Shown one piece after another: positions 24,001 to 36,648 of a stretch of 64,000 nt of DNA. Every line of letters starts with the position of its first letter. Within the stretch, counting starts at the first letter, position 1. The DNA is from Amyelois transitella (Eukaryota > Arthropoda > Insecta > Lepidoptera > Pyralidae). A model generated the notes under the pieces. It had not been told where the DNA came from. It searched no databases and worked only from the letters and a program-made list of their open reading frames with translations. Location of the stretch: assembly GCF_032362555.1 (NCBI RefSeq), contig NC_083507.1, positions 5,955,001-6,019,000 on the forward strand. Direction: 5' to 3'. The position numbers and the translations under genes are program-made.

Positions 24001-25628
24001 AATTTGGGTATGAAACATGTTGCCGCTCGGCTAGTCCCAAAAGACCTGAATTTTTTTCAAAAACTCAATCGCATGAGAGTCGCTGAGGACATGCTAGAAC
24101 GAGTCAATTCCGACCCAACATTCATGAAACGCATTGTTACTGGTGACGAGACGTGGGTTTACGAGTTTGACATGCAAACTAGTCAACAAGCTTCGGAGTG
24201 GCGCCTTCCAACTGAACCGAAACCGAAAAAACCACGCCAAAGTCGTTCAAAAGTCAAAGTCATGTTGACTGTTTTCTTTGACTATCGCGGTGTTGTGCAC
24301 TCGGAATTCTTGCCCTTGCCGGAAGGTCAAAACTCAAACGGTAAATAAGGAATATTATTTGAGTGTTATGCGGCGTTTAAGAGAGCAAATCCGACGAAAA
24401 AGGCCAGATTTGTGGAAAGAAAATTCTTGGATTTTGCACCATGATAATGCACCTTTGCACAAGGCCATCATTGTGAACGAATTTTTAACCAAACACTCAA
24501 CAAATACCATCGAGCAACCACCATATTCACCAGATATGGCTCCAGCCGACTTTTTTCTTTTTCCTAAACTCAAATTACCACTTCGTGGCACCCGTTTTCA
24601 ATCGGTAGAAGACATAAAAGAGAATTCGCGGCGAGAACTGACCTCAATTCCGGAAACAGCGTTTAAAAAATGTTTTGATGATTGGATTATTCGTTGGCGT
24701 AAGTGTATCGTTTCTAAAGGAGCATATTTTGAAGGTGATAAAATAAATTTGGATGAATAACAAACAGTTTGTGTATTATTGATCTTTTCCTGCTACTTTC
24801 TTGACAGAGTAGTAAAAGTAGAATGGCAAGACTTAGCCTTGCGCTTGATTAACTTTTACTTATTACCCGGCACGAGAAGCAGCTGCTACAAAAATTGTTA
24901 TATAATTATTGTGCAGTTAAGTACCTACTTAATTAAAATATTTTTTATATTAAATTAATATATTTTTTTGCTTAAACCTACTTAGGCATAAAAAGTAGCA
25001 AATAAAGGCAATCACCTACATAACCAGTTTTAATTAACATCCGGTGCAATTAACCACATTACACAAACCTATGCTGAAATTATACATACATACTTACATA
25101 TTTAAAAACATATTTCAGACACGGCATAAGGAACTCCATAAATCACATTCTGCAAGTCTTGGACCCTGAGCAGAACAAACCAATCCACGTGAGTTTCGAC
25201 ATCGACTCGCTCGACGCGTTGGAAGCACCCAGCACTGGCACCCCGGGTAAGTCTCGCAGAATTATTGATGTTACTTGTAACTCACAAAATGAGAGTTCAT
25301 CTTACTATATATATACTTTAACCACTCGACCGCTGACCCTCGAACATGCCTAGTTAGTTAAATACTTTATTTTCCAGTTCGAGGGGGCCTTACACTCAGA
25401 GAGGCGCTTACTTTAATGGAAATCATCCATGCGACTGGTCGTCTCCGGGCTATAGATCTCGTCGAGATTAACCCAGCACTGGGCGACGACTCCGACCGCC
25501 GGCGCACCATAGAAGCTGGCCTCTGCGTGCTTCGAGCAGGATTAGGTTTCTCCAGGAGGGGCTTGGCCCGACGAGGTGTCCTAGATCTGCCGATACAAAC
25601 CTTCCACAAAAATAAACCAGAAAAATAA
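21083..25628 (+). CDS. ARG: Arginase
   Basis: Arginase hydrolyses L-arginine to ornithine and urea. Insects use it to supply ornithine for proline and polyamine synthesis and for nitrogen disposal. The exons are 21083-21257, 21609-21797, 22225-22411, 22833-22943, 25119-25246 and 25378-25628; all splice phases fit, giving 346 residues, the normal family length. The manganese ligands are present: GGDHS in exon 2, DAHAD in exon 3 and DIDSLD in exon 5. GTPVRGGLTLRE is split across the last junction. I chose the Met at 21083 (MNVIRQITRS), a basic N-terminus that could be a mitochondrial presequence. An in-frame Met at 20978 would add 35 residues. In exon 3 the usual SGN before HGMP reads SGS. Intron 4 holds a mariner. 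Confidence 0.95.
22549..22612. repeat. 64-bp palindrome in arginase intron 3
   Basis: Arms of 31 bp (22549-22579 and 22582-22612) pair with a single mismatch around a 2-nt centre. The outer part is aaacaaattttctaagatgc. The minimal loop makes it a cruciform-type palindrome rather than a microRNA precursor. Confidence 0.85.
23477..24814 (+). mobile_element. Mariner DNA transposon 1 (DD34D), in arginase intron 4
   Basis: The left end (cattcagtcagaaaagtatc) and the inverted right end (ctactctgtcaagaaagtag) are imperfect inverted repeats flanked by TA. At about 1.34 kb the element is of normal mariner size. A partial family-S SINE copy in minus orientation (about 23380-23475) lies directly upstream of the left end. 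Confidence 0.85.
23674..24760 (+). pseudogene. Mariner transposase, frameshifted
   Basis: The protein starts MDKNIEQRVCLKF. It has the paired helix-turn-helix region (RAYEWYKAFKSGRD, LPRSGRPSTS, TLREIATELSVSHESIRTIL) and the catalytic residues of the mariner family: Asp in VTGDETWV, Asp in HHDNAPLH and Asp in MAPADFF, with 34 residues between the last two. The reading frame changes near 24330. The bases there look like a 7-bp insertion that partly duplicates tcaaa-type sequence, after LPEGQ. The frame downstream runs clean to the stop at 24760. Apart from this break the gene looks intact, so the copy is recent but cannot make full-length transposase. Confidence 0.88.
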
Positions 25629-25901
25629 TCTTTCCTAGTATAAGATTTTGAATAAGTTACATAAGTGTATATGTATAGTTTATCTTCTCATTTTTTTAGA
25701 CAATTATGGGTAAGAACATGGAAAAGTATACGTGAATAAGTCGATCACAGGTCGCTTGGAGCACATCTGCGCCACAGGTGATTAGCGCGTTGGAGCACAC
25801 ATGTGCCACAGCAACTGAGAGGTTAATATACTTACAAGTAGATATCGAAGTTAGGTATTTTTATTACAGTCATCCATACTTTGTGACTTTGACCAACCAT
25901 A

Positions 25902-25907
25902 AATAAA
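25902..25907 (+). terminator. Candidate polyadenylation signal of arginase
   Basis: AATAAA lies about 275 bp after the arginase stop codon. It is the first canonical hexamer that I see there. Confidence 0.4.
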
Positions 25908-25909
25908 AT

Positions 25910-27289
25910 CGATTTAAGTTTCTTTTTTTTATACATTTTTATATATTTTTCGGAATCACAATGTAAAATTAAACCCAATTCAAATCAATTTAAATCCCGT
26001 CTATTGAGTTGATCTTGGGGCGAAATATTACACTTAAAATAAAACAAAAAATGAGTTTTTATTTTATATTCTTTTATTTTTTATTCGCAAAAACGATTTC
26101 TAGTTTTTTTATTTTTTTTGTGGTGCATTATGCTGGCAGATTACATTTTATTCAAACCATGATTTCACTTGTAGTTCATTTCATATACAAGTATATTTAT
26201 TTATGACAAAAATCAATTTGTAGATACTTGCTTTGACGATAAATATAACGAAGTTTATTTTTTTAAATCAATAGAACGTTTATTGTGTTACAATTTGATA
26301 CAAATGTAATATTACGAATTTATAACCACAATAATCGAAAAAATCGCTGAAAAGTTCGCATCGACTTATTAAAAACTCAACACCAGAATTCTAATACCTT
26401 AATTTCAAAAGTGTGATTTTTTTTCTACAACTTTCATTAAATGGCATTCCTCCAGCATACAATACACGCGTCACTATCACTACATTTTACACAGAGCAAT
26501 GCAGATAGCACCCACGGGCGCGTCTGACTTTTTGGACTCTGTGACATTTATACAAGCACATCCTTAATTCTCGTATACAATGAGAAAACGCTTTTGAATA
26601 CGTTACTTTGTTTTGCATTAAAAAATATTCAATATGAAAGTTACATTTATGAAGACTTTTTCGTACCGTTTACTTTTTTTTTTCTTCAAATAATAATGTG
26701 TTCAAGAGGAAGATCTATGTCGATTAGTCGTTACTTAAAGGGTCATTATGTTTATGAAAAGACCGTAGCAAATAAAGGTCCCGTCCAATAACAACTACAA
26801 GGAGCTGAAATTTAATGTAACTATTTCTAAGGCGGCGAAATATGGCGTGGTGGCTTGATGAAATACGTATTGTATCATAAATCAATAAATACATTTAAAT
26901 TTTGTCACTAAGAAGCACATGCCGCTCGCTTTAATCGCTCCAATGTGTCCGGATCCTTAAGAACTCAGATTGAGATAGATACTTATCATTTCATTAGTTG
27001 GTTATATATATATACAGTACTAACATTCATTTTCTCATCTACCTTACTTTCACAATACATACAAACACTCATACCTAAATCACACTGAACAAGTTTGGAT
27101 TGCTGTGTTAAAAATATATTATCTGTAAATATTTTACTATTTGTTTATACTCTGAAAGTTAGTTAACGTTGTTACCAAGGCAATGGATAATTAAATATAG
27201 GTATTTACTTTTTTTTTTCAACCATCTACATAGACTAAGAATGTGTGATAAAACATGTTTAACTGCAATTTGACTAATAACAGAACAAT
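25910..27289. other. Intergenic stretch between convergent arginase and ZNF622-like genes
   Basis: Very AT-rich. The small frames at 26009-26206 and 26594-26791 consist of F, I, Y and K codons from T/A runs and are not convincing genes. Both neighbouring genes end toward this region. Confidence 0.4.
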
Positions 27290-30200
27290 TTAGAAGTTTA
27301 CTTGTGGTCGATAATGTTTCTGGAACTTGTTGTTTTTCAATGAAAGCTTCATCTGCCATTTTGCTTGCGCCCTCTTCATAAAGTGAATATCCCTTGCTGT
27401 CCTGCAAAAAATAATATATCCATTGCTTAACTTATTATAAGTAACTGTTATTTAATGTGGTAAAGGCAGCTTAGGGATGGTCCTTGGGATTCTACTTGTA
27501 GGTGATGGGATAGCAACCTGTCTCTATGTGAATCTTAATTATCATTAAGCTTTACAGCTTAACATGACTTGTCAGTTCTTAGTAGAATGTTGACTCTGTC
27601 TACCCTGTAAGGGATAAAGCCGTGATTATATGTAAGTAAAATAATCTAAAATCAATACACAATATTAGACTCAATTCCATCATTAAGCCACACTGCTGGG
27701 CGTGGCCTTCCACTTTTTTAAGACTGTTTTGTGAGACTGGCTCTGTCAACCCCGCATGGAATACAGATGAGATTATTTATATATATGTATGCGCTTACTA
27801 TACCCATTATGGGATAAAGACGTGATTATATGTATGTTGCTTACTATTAAAAGCACTACATGTGACAACTAAATGATATCATTGTTTAAAACTTACTTGG
27901 CCGCAGCTGCTTGCTCTTTAGGCGCCCAGCCCAACGCTTTATACACTCCTAAGACTTTATGTAACCTTCGGCTTTTCTCAACTATAGCGCTAGTCTGCGG
28001 CAGGTTCTGTTTGTAGTATCTGAAAATTAACAATGCTATTTTATAATACCCATATGAACTAAGAAAGCATGTCTATTTCTACATATCAAGATGGAAAGTT
28101 TTGCGTTTACGCGGGTTACTATGGGCTTAAAAACGAAAAATTCCGTTGATTCCTGTTCCCGTGGGAATTCCTACTACCTTTCCCAAGGAACACACATACA
28201 TGAATATCAACTTGTTTTCCAGAAATGTTGGCTGTACGACAATATTGTCATCAGCCATTCAGTCAGTCAATAATGGAGTCTTGTTGTATACTGATGTTTA
28301 AGAACTGGATATTTCTGAAAGATCGCTTAGCAAGGGAATCCCAATCCTAACTTATAAAAGCGAAAATAAGTTTTTTGGTACCGTCCATTTTGCAGGGCTT
28401 GTGGCAAGTGGAGATATATAGTCACAGCCTACCTCTCCTGCAAAAAGGCGTGTTTTATGTATGCATGTTTTTGAAAGATTGCTTCCTATAAATGTATACA
28501 ACATACTTCATAAGCGATCGGTGGCCCACAGTGGCGCCCGACGGTAGCACCAGTTGGAAGTCGTCGCCCTCCAATGTAGCCGGGCCTTCCACTTCCTCAT
28601 CCACATCCATACCCTCATCGGGTTTATTGTCAGGATAAGAAGTGCTAAAATATAAAAACATCAAAAAAAACTTTTACATACTGAATTAATAAAATATTTG
28701 TTTATTTTACAGTTTTATGAAAATGTCTTACATATATGTGAATCTACAGGAATTAGATCCACTATTTGCTAATTTACAGAAGGTATTGTTATATACTTTA
28801 AATACTTTTACTTATTATTTATGAATGAAACATTATTTAGCTAAATGATGTTACTCTCTGTTCTCTTATAGTTTAACAAAGTAATTTTTACTGAAAGGAT
28901 TTATACACAATATGATATGTATGTATTAAAGAACAAAGACACAAGAAATAATAAACATATTTCTCAAAGCACACTTGAGTACACAAAACATTACCTGTAA
29001 TCATAGTAATCGGAATATTCTGCCAAAGCTAGACCCTCATGTAACATCTTACAGTGGCCTTTGTCCAGCATATGAGCCCGGGCTGCTTCCATAGAGTAGA
29101 AAGTTTTACCAGTTTCATTACACCAAAGGCACATGTACGCTCTTGAAATCTACAAATAAAAAATGTTTATTATTCATAAACAGCATAAGGCAAATACAAA
29201 TAAAATAGATAGTTTACAGGTACAATTGGTCAGAGATACTTCACATCTTAATAAACAGTTATAATGTATTTTAACTTTACATTAAATATTAAATAAAAAA
29301 TATATATATATTAATATTAAATAATAAATATAATAAATCATACTTTTGTATTTGTACTATTTTTGTTAGTAATTTTGTGTGGCATGGTTCCCGACATCAA
29401 TAGAATAGGACCATTCTATCTCTTCCCCACGGATTTCGTAAAAAGCGATCAAGGGATAAGCCCGTCCGCTGGCAACCTATCACTATTTTAATCTCAATTC
29501 TATCATTAAGCCAAACAGCTGAATGTGGCCTATCAGTCTTATTAAGACTCTTGGCTCTGTCTACTCCGGAAGGTATATAAATGTGATATGTATGTATGTT
29601 AATACTTTTGCAATAAACAGTAAAAATTTACTTTGATTATTTATAACAAAATATCAAAATTTGACTTGTTTACAATACATATTTACAATCATTGGAATAA
29701 AATTATATATGAAAACAATATTGCAAAAAACACTTTCAGTTACAAAATTAGAATTGACCAAAATGACTTGTTGCCTAATAATCAAACATACCTTTTCCCC
29801 TAGATAAAGGAGAAGACCTTTAACATCAACACAGTATTCTATATCAGGAATGAAAAATGAATGAGCAACCGACATGTGTTTCAGATTCTTGACCATGTTC
29901 TTGCTGTGGTGAGAGCAAAATAAGCAGTCTCGAGGCTTTATTAGGGAGTCACTGCCTTTGATGCGGCATTCTTCCCACTCGTCAGAATCCAACTGAAAAA
30001 TACAACAAAAACATACAACTATATATAATTAATATACTCCTTGTACTATGAGTTACTTTGCTAACTCATTTAGTTTTAGTAGTAGTACCTAATAAAAATA
30101 TAATACACCTCAATGAAAAAATAATTTCGGTTAAATTATAAATAAAAAAAATGGTTTTAAAAATGCATAATATAGTTTTGATAATCTATGTATTATAAGT

Positions 30201-30946
30201 TAAAACTATATTTATGCAATCTTCATTTATTGCAAATTTTATTCTGAAATCATTATTTAAAATCTGGACCCCAGTAAACACTTACAACAAAATTAAAATT
30301 AATTAACCATGTATTGCATGATTACCTTTCATAAATATTAATTTGACTATGTACTAAGGAACCTTACACTAAGGAACAGGATATTACACAGATAAGGATG
30401 TGCATACTATGTGTGTATGAAACAAATGAAATCTATACAAATCTTTTAAATCAAAAATAACAAATATGGTGCCAGCTTGATGACACAATGAGCAACATCA
30501 CTTACCTCTTCAATTTCAGAATCTGTTTCTATGTCCTCATCTCCAGAATCATCAGGGTTAACTACAACAAACTTTCCTGGCTGCTTGGAAGTCTGGCTCG
30601 CCTCCACTTTCACAAAACTATCTGTATCACTATGCTCTTCAGCTTCATCACTATTTTCTTGAGCAAACTTATGCTTCTTACTATTCAAATGATTATTGTA
30701 AGCATTCCTAGTGTTAAACATCTTTGAACAAAACTTGCAGTACTGTGATTCATCACTACTAACATTCTCTTCTTGTGCCTTATGCTCCTTCAACCGAAGT
30801 TCAAATTCCTCTAGCGATATGGGCGGGATCGAAGCCACTTTCCTCTTCAAGTTATATCGGTGCCAATCCAACTTATAGTGCTCCCGCTGGAGTTCAGGTG
30901 TTTTAAACAACACCTGACAAGTTATGCACGTGAAGGTGTTAGACAT
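27290..30946 (-). CDS. ZNF622/Rei1-type cytoplasmic 60S subunit biogenesis factor
   Basis: Members of this family act in late cytoplasmic maturation of the large ribosomal subunit. The minus-strand exons are 30946-30506, 29992-29792, 29149-28995, 28644-28507, 28019-27897 and 27401-27290. All phases match, giving 389 residues, close to yeast Rei1. Four C2H2-type fingers are visible. The N-terminal one is FTCITCQVLFKTPELQREHY; the second is YCKFCSKMFNTRNAYNNHLN. The third is CLFCSHHSKNMVKNLKHM and the fourth starts YMCLWCNETGKTFYSMEAAR. Acidic stretches (SGDEDIETDSEIEE) lie between fingers two and three. The C-terminus (YRPQVNF) and the segment SRRLHKVLGVYKALGW match the family's conserved tail. 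Introns carry family-S repeats. I am confident of the family; orthology to ZNF622 is by motif only. Confidence 0.93.
27460..27838 (+). repeat. Cluster of three partial SINE-like family S copies in an intron
   Basis: Degraded copies lie at 27460-27636 and 27668-27788, and a tail alone at 27803-27838. All are in plus orientation, opposite to the host gene, and each ends in gtgattatatgtatg-like sequence. Confidence 0.6.
29377..29602 (+). repeat. SINE-like family S in an intron
   Basis: It contains agaataggaccattctatct, gatcaagggataagccc, ctattaagactcttggctct and a TATG tail. Plus orientation, within intron 2 of the ZNF622-like gene. Confidence 0.65.
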
Positions 30947-32402
30947 TATTGAGTTATAGAAAACACCAAAATACTATATCACAGACTAATGAACACAATT
31001 AAAATCAATACCTATTTGCTATCAATTTATGTAGGTACTTCAAGGTGTGGTAGTAATGAAAAAGATTGAACAAGTTTCCTGTATTGAATAAATTTGGTAG
31101 CTAAGTAGAGTAATAATGAAATTGAAGATGAGGAAATGTTGTGTGGTACCTATGATGAGATTATTTCTACGCCACAAACACAAACCAACCAAAAATGTAG
31201 TAAGGAGGAGGTCTAATTCGAATCGTCAAATAGGATTTTAGGAAGTAGTGATAGTGATGGCCCAACACGAATAATCGCCATAAACATAAGCACGTGCTGA
31301 AATTTATCATATAGCATGTAGCATATTTATGTCTGAGAATCGGCCAACATCTATTATTCATACCACACATACACATAAGGATTGCCCACCCTAAACCTTT
31401 TTTTAATTTCTTTAATTTTTATAGTGTTGTTGTTATGTTGTTATTTTAAATATATAGAGTTGTATGTATTTTTAATACGACATTATAAATATATATATTA
31501 ATATGTAATGATAATGCCAAAGTGGAAAAGCACCAGAAACTTATTACAACTGCTTGAAAATTGGTAAGATTAATATTGTGACTAGTTTCTCCCCGAAAGT
31601 ATTTATTACTAGAAATATTAGACAAAAAAGCCCCTTCCTAGTATGTAAATGGGACAAAGTGGTAAACCAATTTTAAGGTATTATGTGACTGCCGTGCTTG
31701 AATTATTTAGCCAGGGGGAAATAATAAAAAAGTTATATTTACAATGTTACACTGTATTGACAAAATTAATCGATTGTTGTAAAAACTTTCCTATTTAACA
31801 ATCGACTATCTTCTTACATAATGAACAACTCTTTGGTACAACTCTTAAGGTCACTGACAGCTGACAGCTACGTGTCTGACAACCGTCAAGTTACTATGTT
31901 TTTTTTTAAAGAACTTGACAAAGACATACATACATACATATAATCACGTCAATATCTCTTGCGGGATTGACAGAGCCATCAGTCTTGAAAAGACTTAGGC
32001 TACGTTTACGGCAGAGATTAACCTAAGCGAAAAAAAAGAGACTAATTTAACCATGTTGAAAATAAGAGAGACGCTCTTTGTCTTACTGGAAATGGAAATG
32101 TACAAATACTTTAGACCAACACTTGCTAATAAAGTCTATTCTTATCATAATTCGAAACTACATTAATAGATCAGAAATCCTAAACATACTTCACAGTACC
32201 TAAATATAAATAGATCTAATACCTATTATATTTAAGTAGTTGTGGTTGTACACCTACCGAGAATGAACACAAACTGACGATTGTTACCTTCATACCAGTA
32301 GTTTTTTGTGGTAGTTCAATAAGACACTAATACTAATTCAAGACCAACAGAAATAAAAATTTATTTACAGAAAATACAAATATGCATTGATCTTTACAAT
32401 AT
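30947..32402. other. Intergenic stretch between the ZNF622-like gene and esterase D
   Basis: AT-rich. It holds a minus-orientation family-S tail at 31925-31998 (acatacatacatataatcac ... cagtcttgaaaagactt). A repeat block near 31330-31400 (gtctgagaatcggccaacat) also occurs at 62468. A TTTATT (AATAAA on the minus strand) at 32360-32365 may serve esterase D. Confidence 0.45.
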
Positions 32403-35013
32403 TTAAGCCTTGAGAATCTTTGCATGGAAATTGAAATGTTCACCAATAAATGTTGATATGTAGAAGTAAGAATGATCATAATCTTCTCTGAGGTTGAGAA
32501 TTACAGGAACTCCAACTGACCTACAAGCCTCAACAAGATTTTCTGGAAGAAGCTGCTTTTCAATGTAAAACTTATCTCCAGCACCCTGGAAAATATAGGA
32601 TTTTTAAAATTATTCTGAATTATTCTCTATTTTTTTAGGATTACTGTTACAATACAGTTTGGGGCACATGTTGATATAATTTATTTCAGGCCTGGGCCTA
32701 TTAAAGTCTGTCCCTTTTTACGAAAAGACTTCAATCATAATTTTTAATCTGAAAGCTAAGACTAAATATAAAAACTATATATATAATAAATAAAGACTAT
32801 ATATTAACCAAAAATTTATTAATATATATTAACCAAGAAAATTTACCTGATCAATAAGCAAAGTGAGTGGAGGTCCATCATATTTCTTTACAAGTTCAGT
32901 GGCATCCCATTCGGCCCACTGGTCCTTATCCTCGCCAAGATAGCCAGAAAAGGCTTTCTTTCCCCAAGGGCAAGCACTGGGATTACATATTGGAGCAAAA
33001 GCGCTTACTGATTTATAAAGGCCAGGATTCCGTAAAGTTGACACAATAGCTCCATGACCACCCATACTAAAAAAGAAATTCATATAAATAAGTATTTTTG
33101 TATCTGGTGGTTAAAATTTTATAGAAAAAATTTAAACTACTTCAACCATTCCAGTAGTCAAATAACTAAGGATAAAACACGGAAAAAATAGTTTATTGCC
33201 CAGACAGAGAAATAAAAAGTTTAAAATTGTGTTCTTTACTTTTTGTATCTATAGGTAGGTAGGTACCTATTTGGTTAAGTAGCAGTTCTTGGATAAACAC
33301 GCGCACAAAACATGGCTTTATGAAGTTTATGAGATAAGATAATAATTATATAATATTCAATTCAATTTAGATTGACCTTTAACTTACAGATAAAATACAT
33401 TTCTGTAATTGCATAATATTATATATTTTTATTGATATCAAGTGATTGTCTGTTGCATAATTAATATGAAAAATAATTATAGTTGACTAAAATAAAAGTG
33501 CTATTCAGTTCCCCACACATTAGAATAGGAACACTCCATCTCCTTCCCATGGATTTCTTAAAAAAGCGACTAACGGATAGGCTTAAAAACTTAAGATTCT
33601 TATTTTAGACAATGGGCTAGCAACCTGTCACTATTTGAATCTCAGTTTTATCATCAAGTCATGTATGGTCATGTATGGCTTGATGATAAAACTGAGTCTT
33701 TGCTAGACTGTTGACTTGAATCTATCTACCCCATAAGGGATAAAGCCATGATTATATGTATGTAAAAGAAATTAATAATATAAATAGACAATATAAGCCT
33801 CTACCGCCCAAACCACTAGTGGTTCACTTACGTAGACTTCATATCAAATTTCTAATCTCTAGAGATGTCTAGGGGTGCACTAAAAAGAACCTCCCTAAAA
33901 TCCCATGTAAACAAAAATTACTAGGAATTTTTATCTAATATGGGTGGAGCCACAAACAAACACTAGTCTCCTATGAAAATATTATTCAAAAATTACCTGT
34001 GCCCCATAATACCAACTCTCCCTGGATCAACAAGATTGCCAAAAGCACTCTGAATTAATTCATACAATTCTTTATTAATGTAACTGCCCATCCTGTAGTT
34101 ATCCGCCCAGGGCTGCTTTGTAGCATCTAAATAAAATCCAGCTGAAACTCCAAAATCCCAAGAGTCATCATCACCAGCGATTTTCACACCCCTTGGTGAT
34201 GTATCAGGTCCTACAACAATTATTCCATGTTCTGCTGCATACCTGTAATGACCATGTTTTTTACTGATAAATAATCTCTTTCTCTTATAATAATTTATTC
34301 CAAGTGTATACTTAATTGCTAACTGTATTCTAATCTAGAGCTTCTTCTACACCAGACTGCAGATTTTCAGATAAAGTGACTGTCCAGTATCAATAGAGCT
34401 TGTTTGTAAACTCTTTATTGCACATAGAAAGAAATATAACAAATTACAAAGCAGTCATAGGGTTTAGAAGAAGTTTGCTGTTGGTACATAGCAGCAGTAG
34501 AATTTAATACTGCCTCCATGTGCATCATACATTTATTTGCACACTTAACTATTCTAGTCTACCCTGCTAGTGCCATTGAGTGGTCCCATGGTTAGACAAG
34601 TAAGACAATTTTGTCCCAGTAGTCCCATAGAACTAAAACATTGTCTCAGTTGTCCCAACATGGGACTAGTGAGATATATGGAATATTTAAGTACCAAAAG
34701 TCCCATTACTATTATAGCCAACCACTGCAACAATTGCTTTTATTTTAATTCATTTATAAATGAATGGATAAAAATAAACAAAAAATAGGACAGCATACCT
34801 TTGAAATCCAGATTTCGTAATAAAATTTTGCTCAGTGCAGGTGAGGCCAGAGAGATAAAATATGACTGGTAGAGCAGAGTCTCCACCATCAGCTTGAGGT
34901 GGTAGATAAATTGAGAAGTTCATCTTACATCCAAGTTCAGATGAAACATGGGAGTATACCTTCTGGTAACCACCAAAAATCTTATTGGAAGAAATTAATT
35001 CTAAAGCCTCCAT
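32403..35013 (-). CDS. ESD: S-formylglutathione hydrolase (esterase D)
   Basis: This enzyme hydrolyses S-formylglutathione to formate and glutathione, the second step of glutathione-dependent formaldehyde detoxification in the cytosol. The minus-strand exons are 35013-34799, 34242-33997, 33066-32847 and 32585-32403. All phases match, giving 287 residues, close to the human enzyme. Diagnostic runs are [56 protein letters not shown] and [20 protein letters not shown]. The nucleophile serine sits in GHSMGGHG, which is split by intron 2. The other triad residues should be the Asp in LIDQGAGDKF and the His in YDHSYF. An acceptor-like TTGTTTCAG ends at 35024, ten bases before the ATG, so the first coding exon probably follows a 5'-UTR intron. 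Confidence 0.96.
33506..33764 (+). repeat. SINE-like family S in an esterase D intron, with internal inverted duplication
   Basis: A plus-orientation copy. Its centre contains an inverted duplication at about 33644-33700 (ctcagttttatcatcaag and its reverse complement around catgtatgg). Confidence 0.65.
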
Positions 35014-35026
35014 AATTAGATGTCTG

Positions 35027-36205
35027 AAACAATAACTACGTAATAGTATTGTCCCTATATACCTAGCTAACTGCCGGTATTTGAAGTGTTGGAACGATTT
35101 CAGGTTGAATATTCCTTCTTTTTAGCACTACAGCGGTGCACAAAGTTGAAGTTGAAGGACCGATTACGAATTACGATACTAAATCACAAAGTAAATAGAG
35201 ATTGTACTGAAACACAGATTAATGAACGAATTCATGCGATGTTGTGATATAGAAGATGTGACCGTGACCGTGATCGTGACAAAAACTAATTGCAAACCCA
35301 AGGTCCACCACAAATCAATTCCAATATTTTCATTCCATCTCATTAATATTAATTATAAATTCATTATATTACATACTAATTTTATTACCTTTTCAATTGA
35401 AGAAGGTAGGCACGACACAAACTAACTAAAACACAGATAGGTATTAAATTTATTTAGTTTGTGGATATTATTATTATAAGATACCACAGATATAATAGGT
35501 AATGTCTATGACAGAAAGGACACTCATTCATTGGTTCAGTTCCTTTATATAGCATAGCCAATGAAGAACTATCATATGGAAATGCCGTAATTGTTCAACT
35601 TGACTCAGAAATAACAATGATACATCTGTCTCTTTCTAACAACAGTGGTTTAACGGGAGAAAAAACATTTACACTCTTTTATCAGCACTCTCTTCATTGG
35701 CTTCGATATACTTTTGCTGCCGCTAACGCCATCGAACTTTATTTATTTATTTAAACTTTATGCACGTAAAATGTACAACAGGTGGACATAATGCCACAAG
35801 GCATTCTCTGCCAGTCGAACCTTTGGACCAAACTGAGATGGATGTACGGGTGGTGCAATGACTGTAAAAGAAATAATAATAAAAATAAGAATAATAGATT
35901 ACTTTAAACACTAACATTTATTGTCTATCATAAAATCTATTTATAAAAATGTGTTTTAAAACCTATTACTTTTAATCTTCTTAGTTGTGAGCTTTAGAAA
36001 CTTGTAATATTCTCAATATTTAATTCACAAAAACATAAACACGGATGCTAGTGTCGAATATAATAATAAAGAATCTTATCAATAAATTAGGGTCTTAGTT
36101 ATGTTAAAGTATTTTTTCTCGTTTTAGTTTACCAAGTAACGAATCTTGGCGATATATGACTATAAATGATTAGCATAGAAAATATCCGGCCAGGAACAAA
36201 AATAT
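35027..36205. other. Esterase D upstream region and intergenic sequence
   Basis: It presumably holds the esterase D promoter and a non-coding first exon, which I cannot place. At 35740-35832 there is a repeat (tttatttatttaaactttat ... ccacaaggcattctctgcc) whose diverged second copy lies at 56563-56650. Confidence 0.4.
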
Positions 36206-36210
36206 CCATG

Positions 36211-36299
36211 TGTGGCGCGGTTCTCCGGGCATAACACTTTGCTTGGCGGAATATCTTCCCTTTGGTGGCGGTCGAACCCGAATCATCGCTCCCGCTACA
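36211..36299 (+). repeat. Relic of the same LTR as the solo LTR at 37792
   Basis: The words tgtggcgcggttctc, gcataacact, ttccctttggtggcggtcga and aatcatcgctcccgctaca repeat the right third of 37792-38047 with scattered differences. Confidence 0.6.
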
Positions 36300-36477
36300 G
36301 GTTTCTTCAAGGGTAACGAACGAAGAGCAATTGACTTTACAACAATCTATCAAAGAACCCACGAACAATTGGTATTATTTATCTCTTAGTTATAGATATC
36401 ATTTATCTCTTAACATCTTAAACGTGAATGTCGGAGGCATCCGACAAACTTTTGTGCACATTATAATTATTTATTTC

Positions 36478-36648
36478 GGGTCAGGTCAAAAGTACCCGAA
36501 ACCGCCGAGCTTGCATGAAGAGAGTTATGAATGTGGATAAAGCGAAGGAAATATGCAGAGATCGTGGCAAGTGGAAAGAGGTAGTCTCTGCCTACCTCTC
36601 CGGGAAAGAGGCGTGATTTTATGTATGTATGTATGTATGTATGTATAA
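36478..36648 (+). repeat. RTE-like LINE fragment, 3' end
   Basis: It matches the last ~150 bp of the LINE at 8690-10985 (gggtcaggtcaaaagtaccc ... ggaaagaggcgtgattttat) followed by six TATG units. One difference turns a Glu codon into a stop. Confidence 0.85.

Noticed and set aside
26009..26206. A hydrophobic 65-codon frame that looks membrane-like
   Set aside because: It derives from runs of T and A; such frames are expected by chance in this base composition.
34570..34788. A 72-codon frame in esterase D intron 1
   Set aside because: Intronic, in the opposite orientation to the gene, and without motifs.
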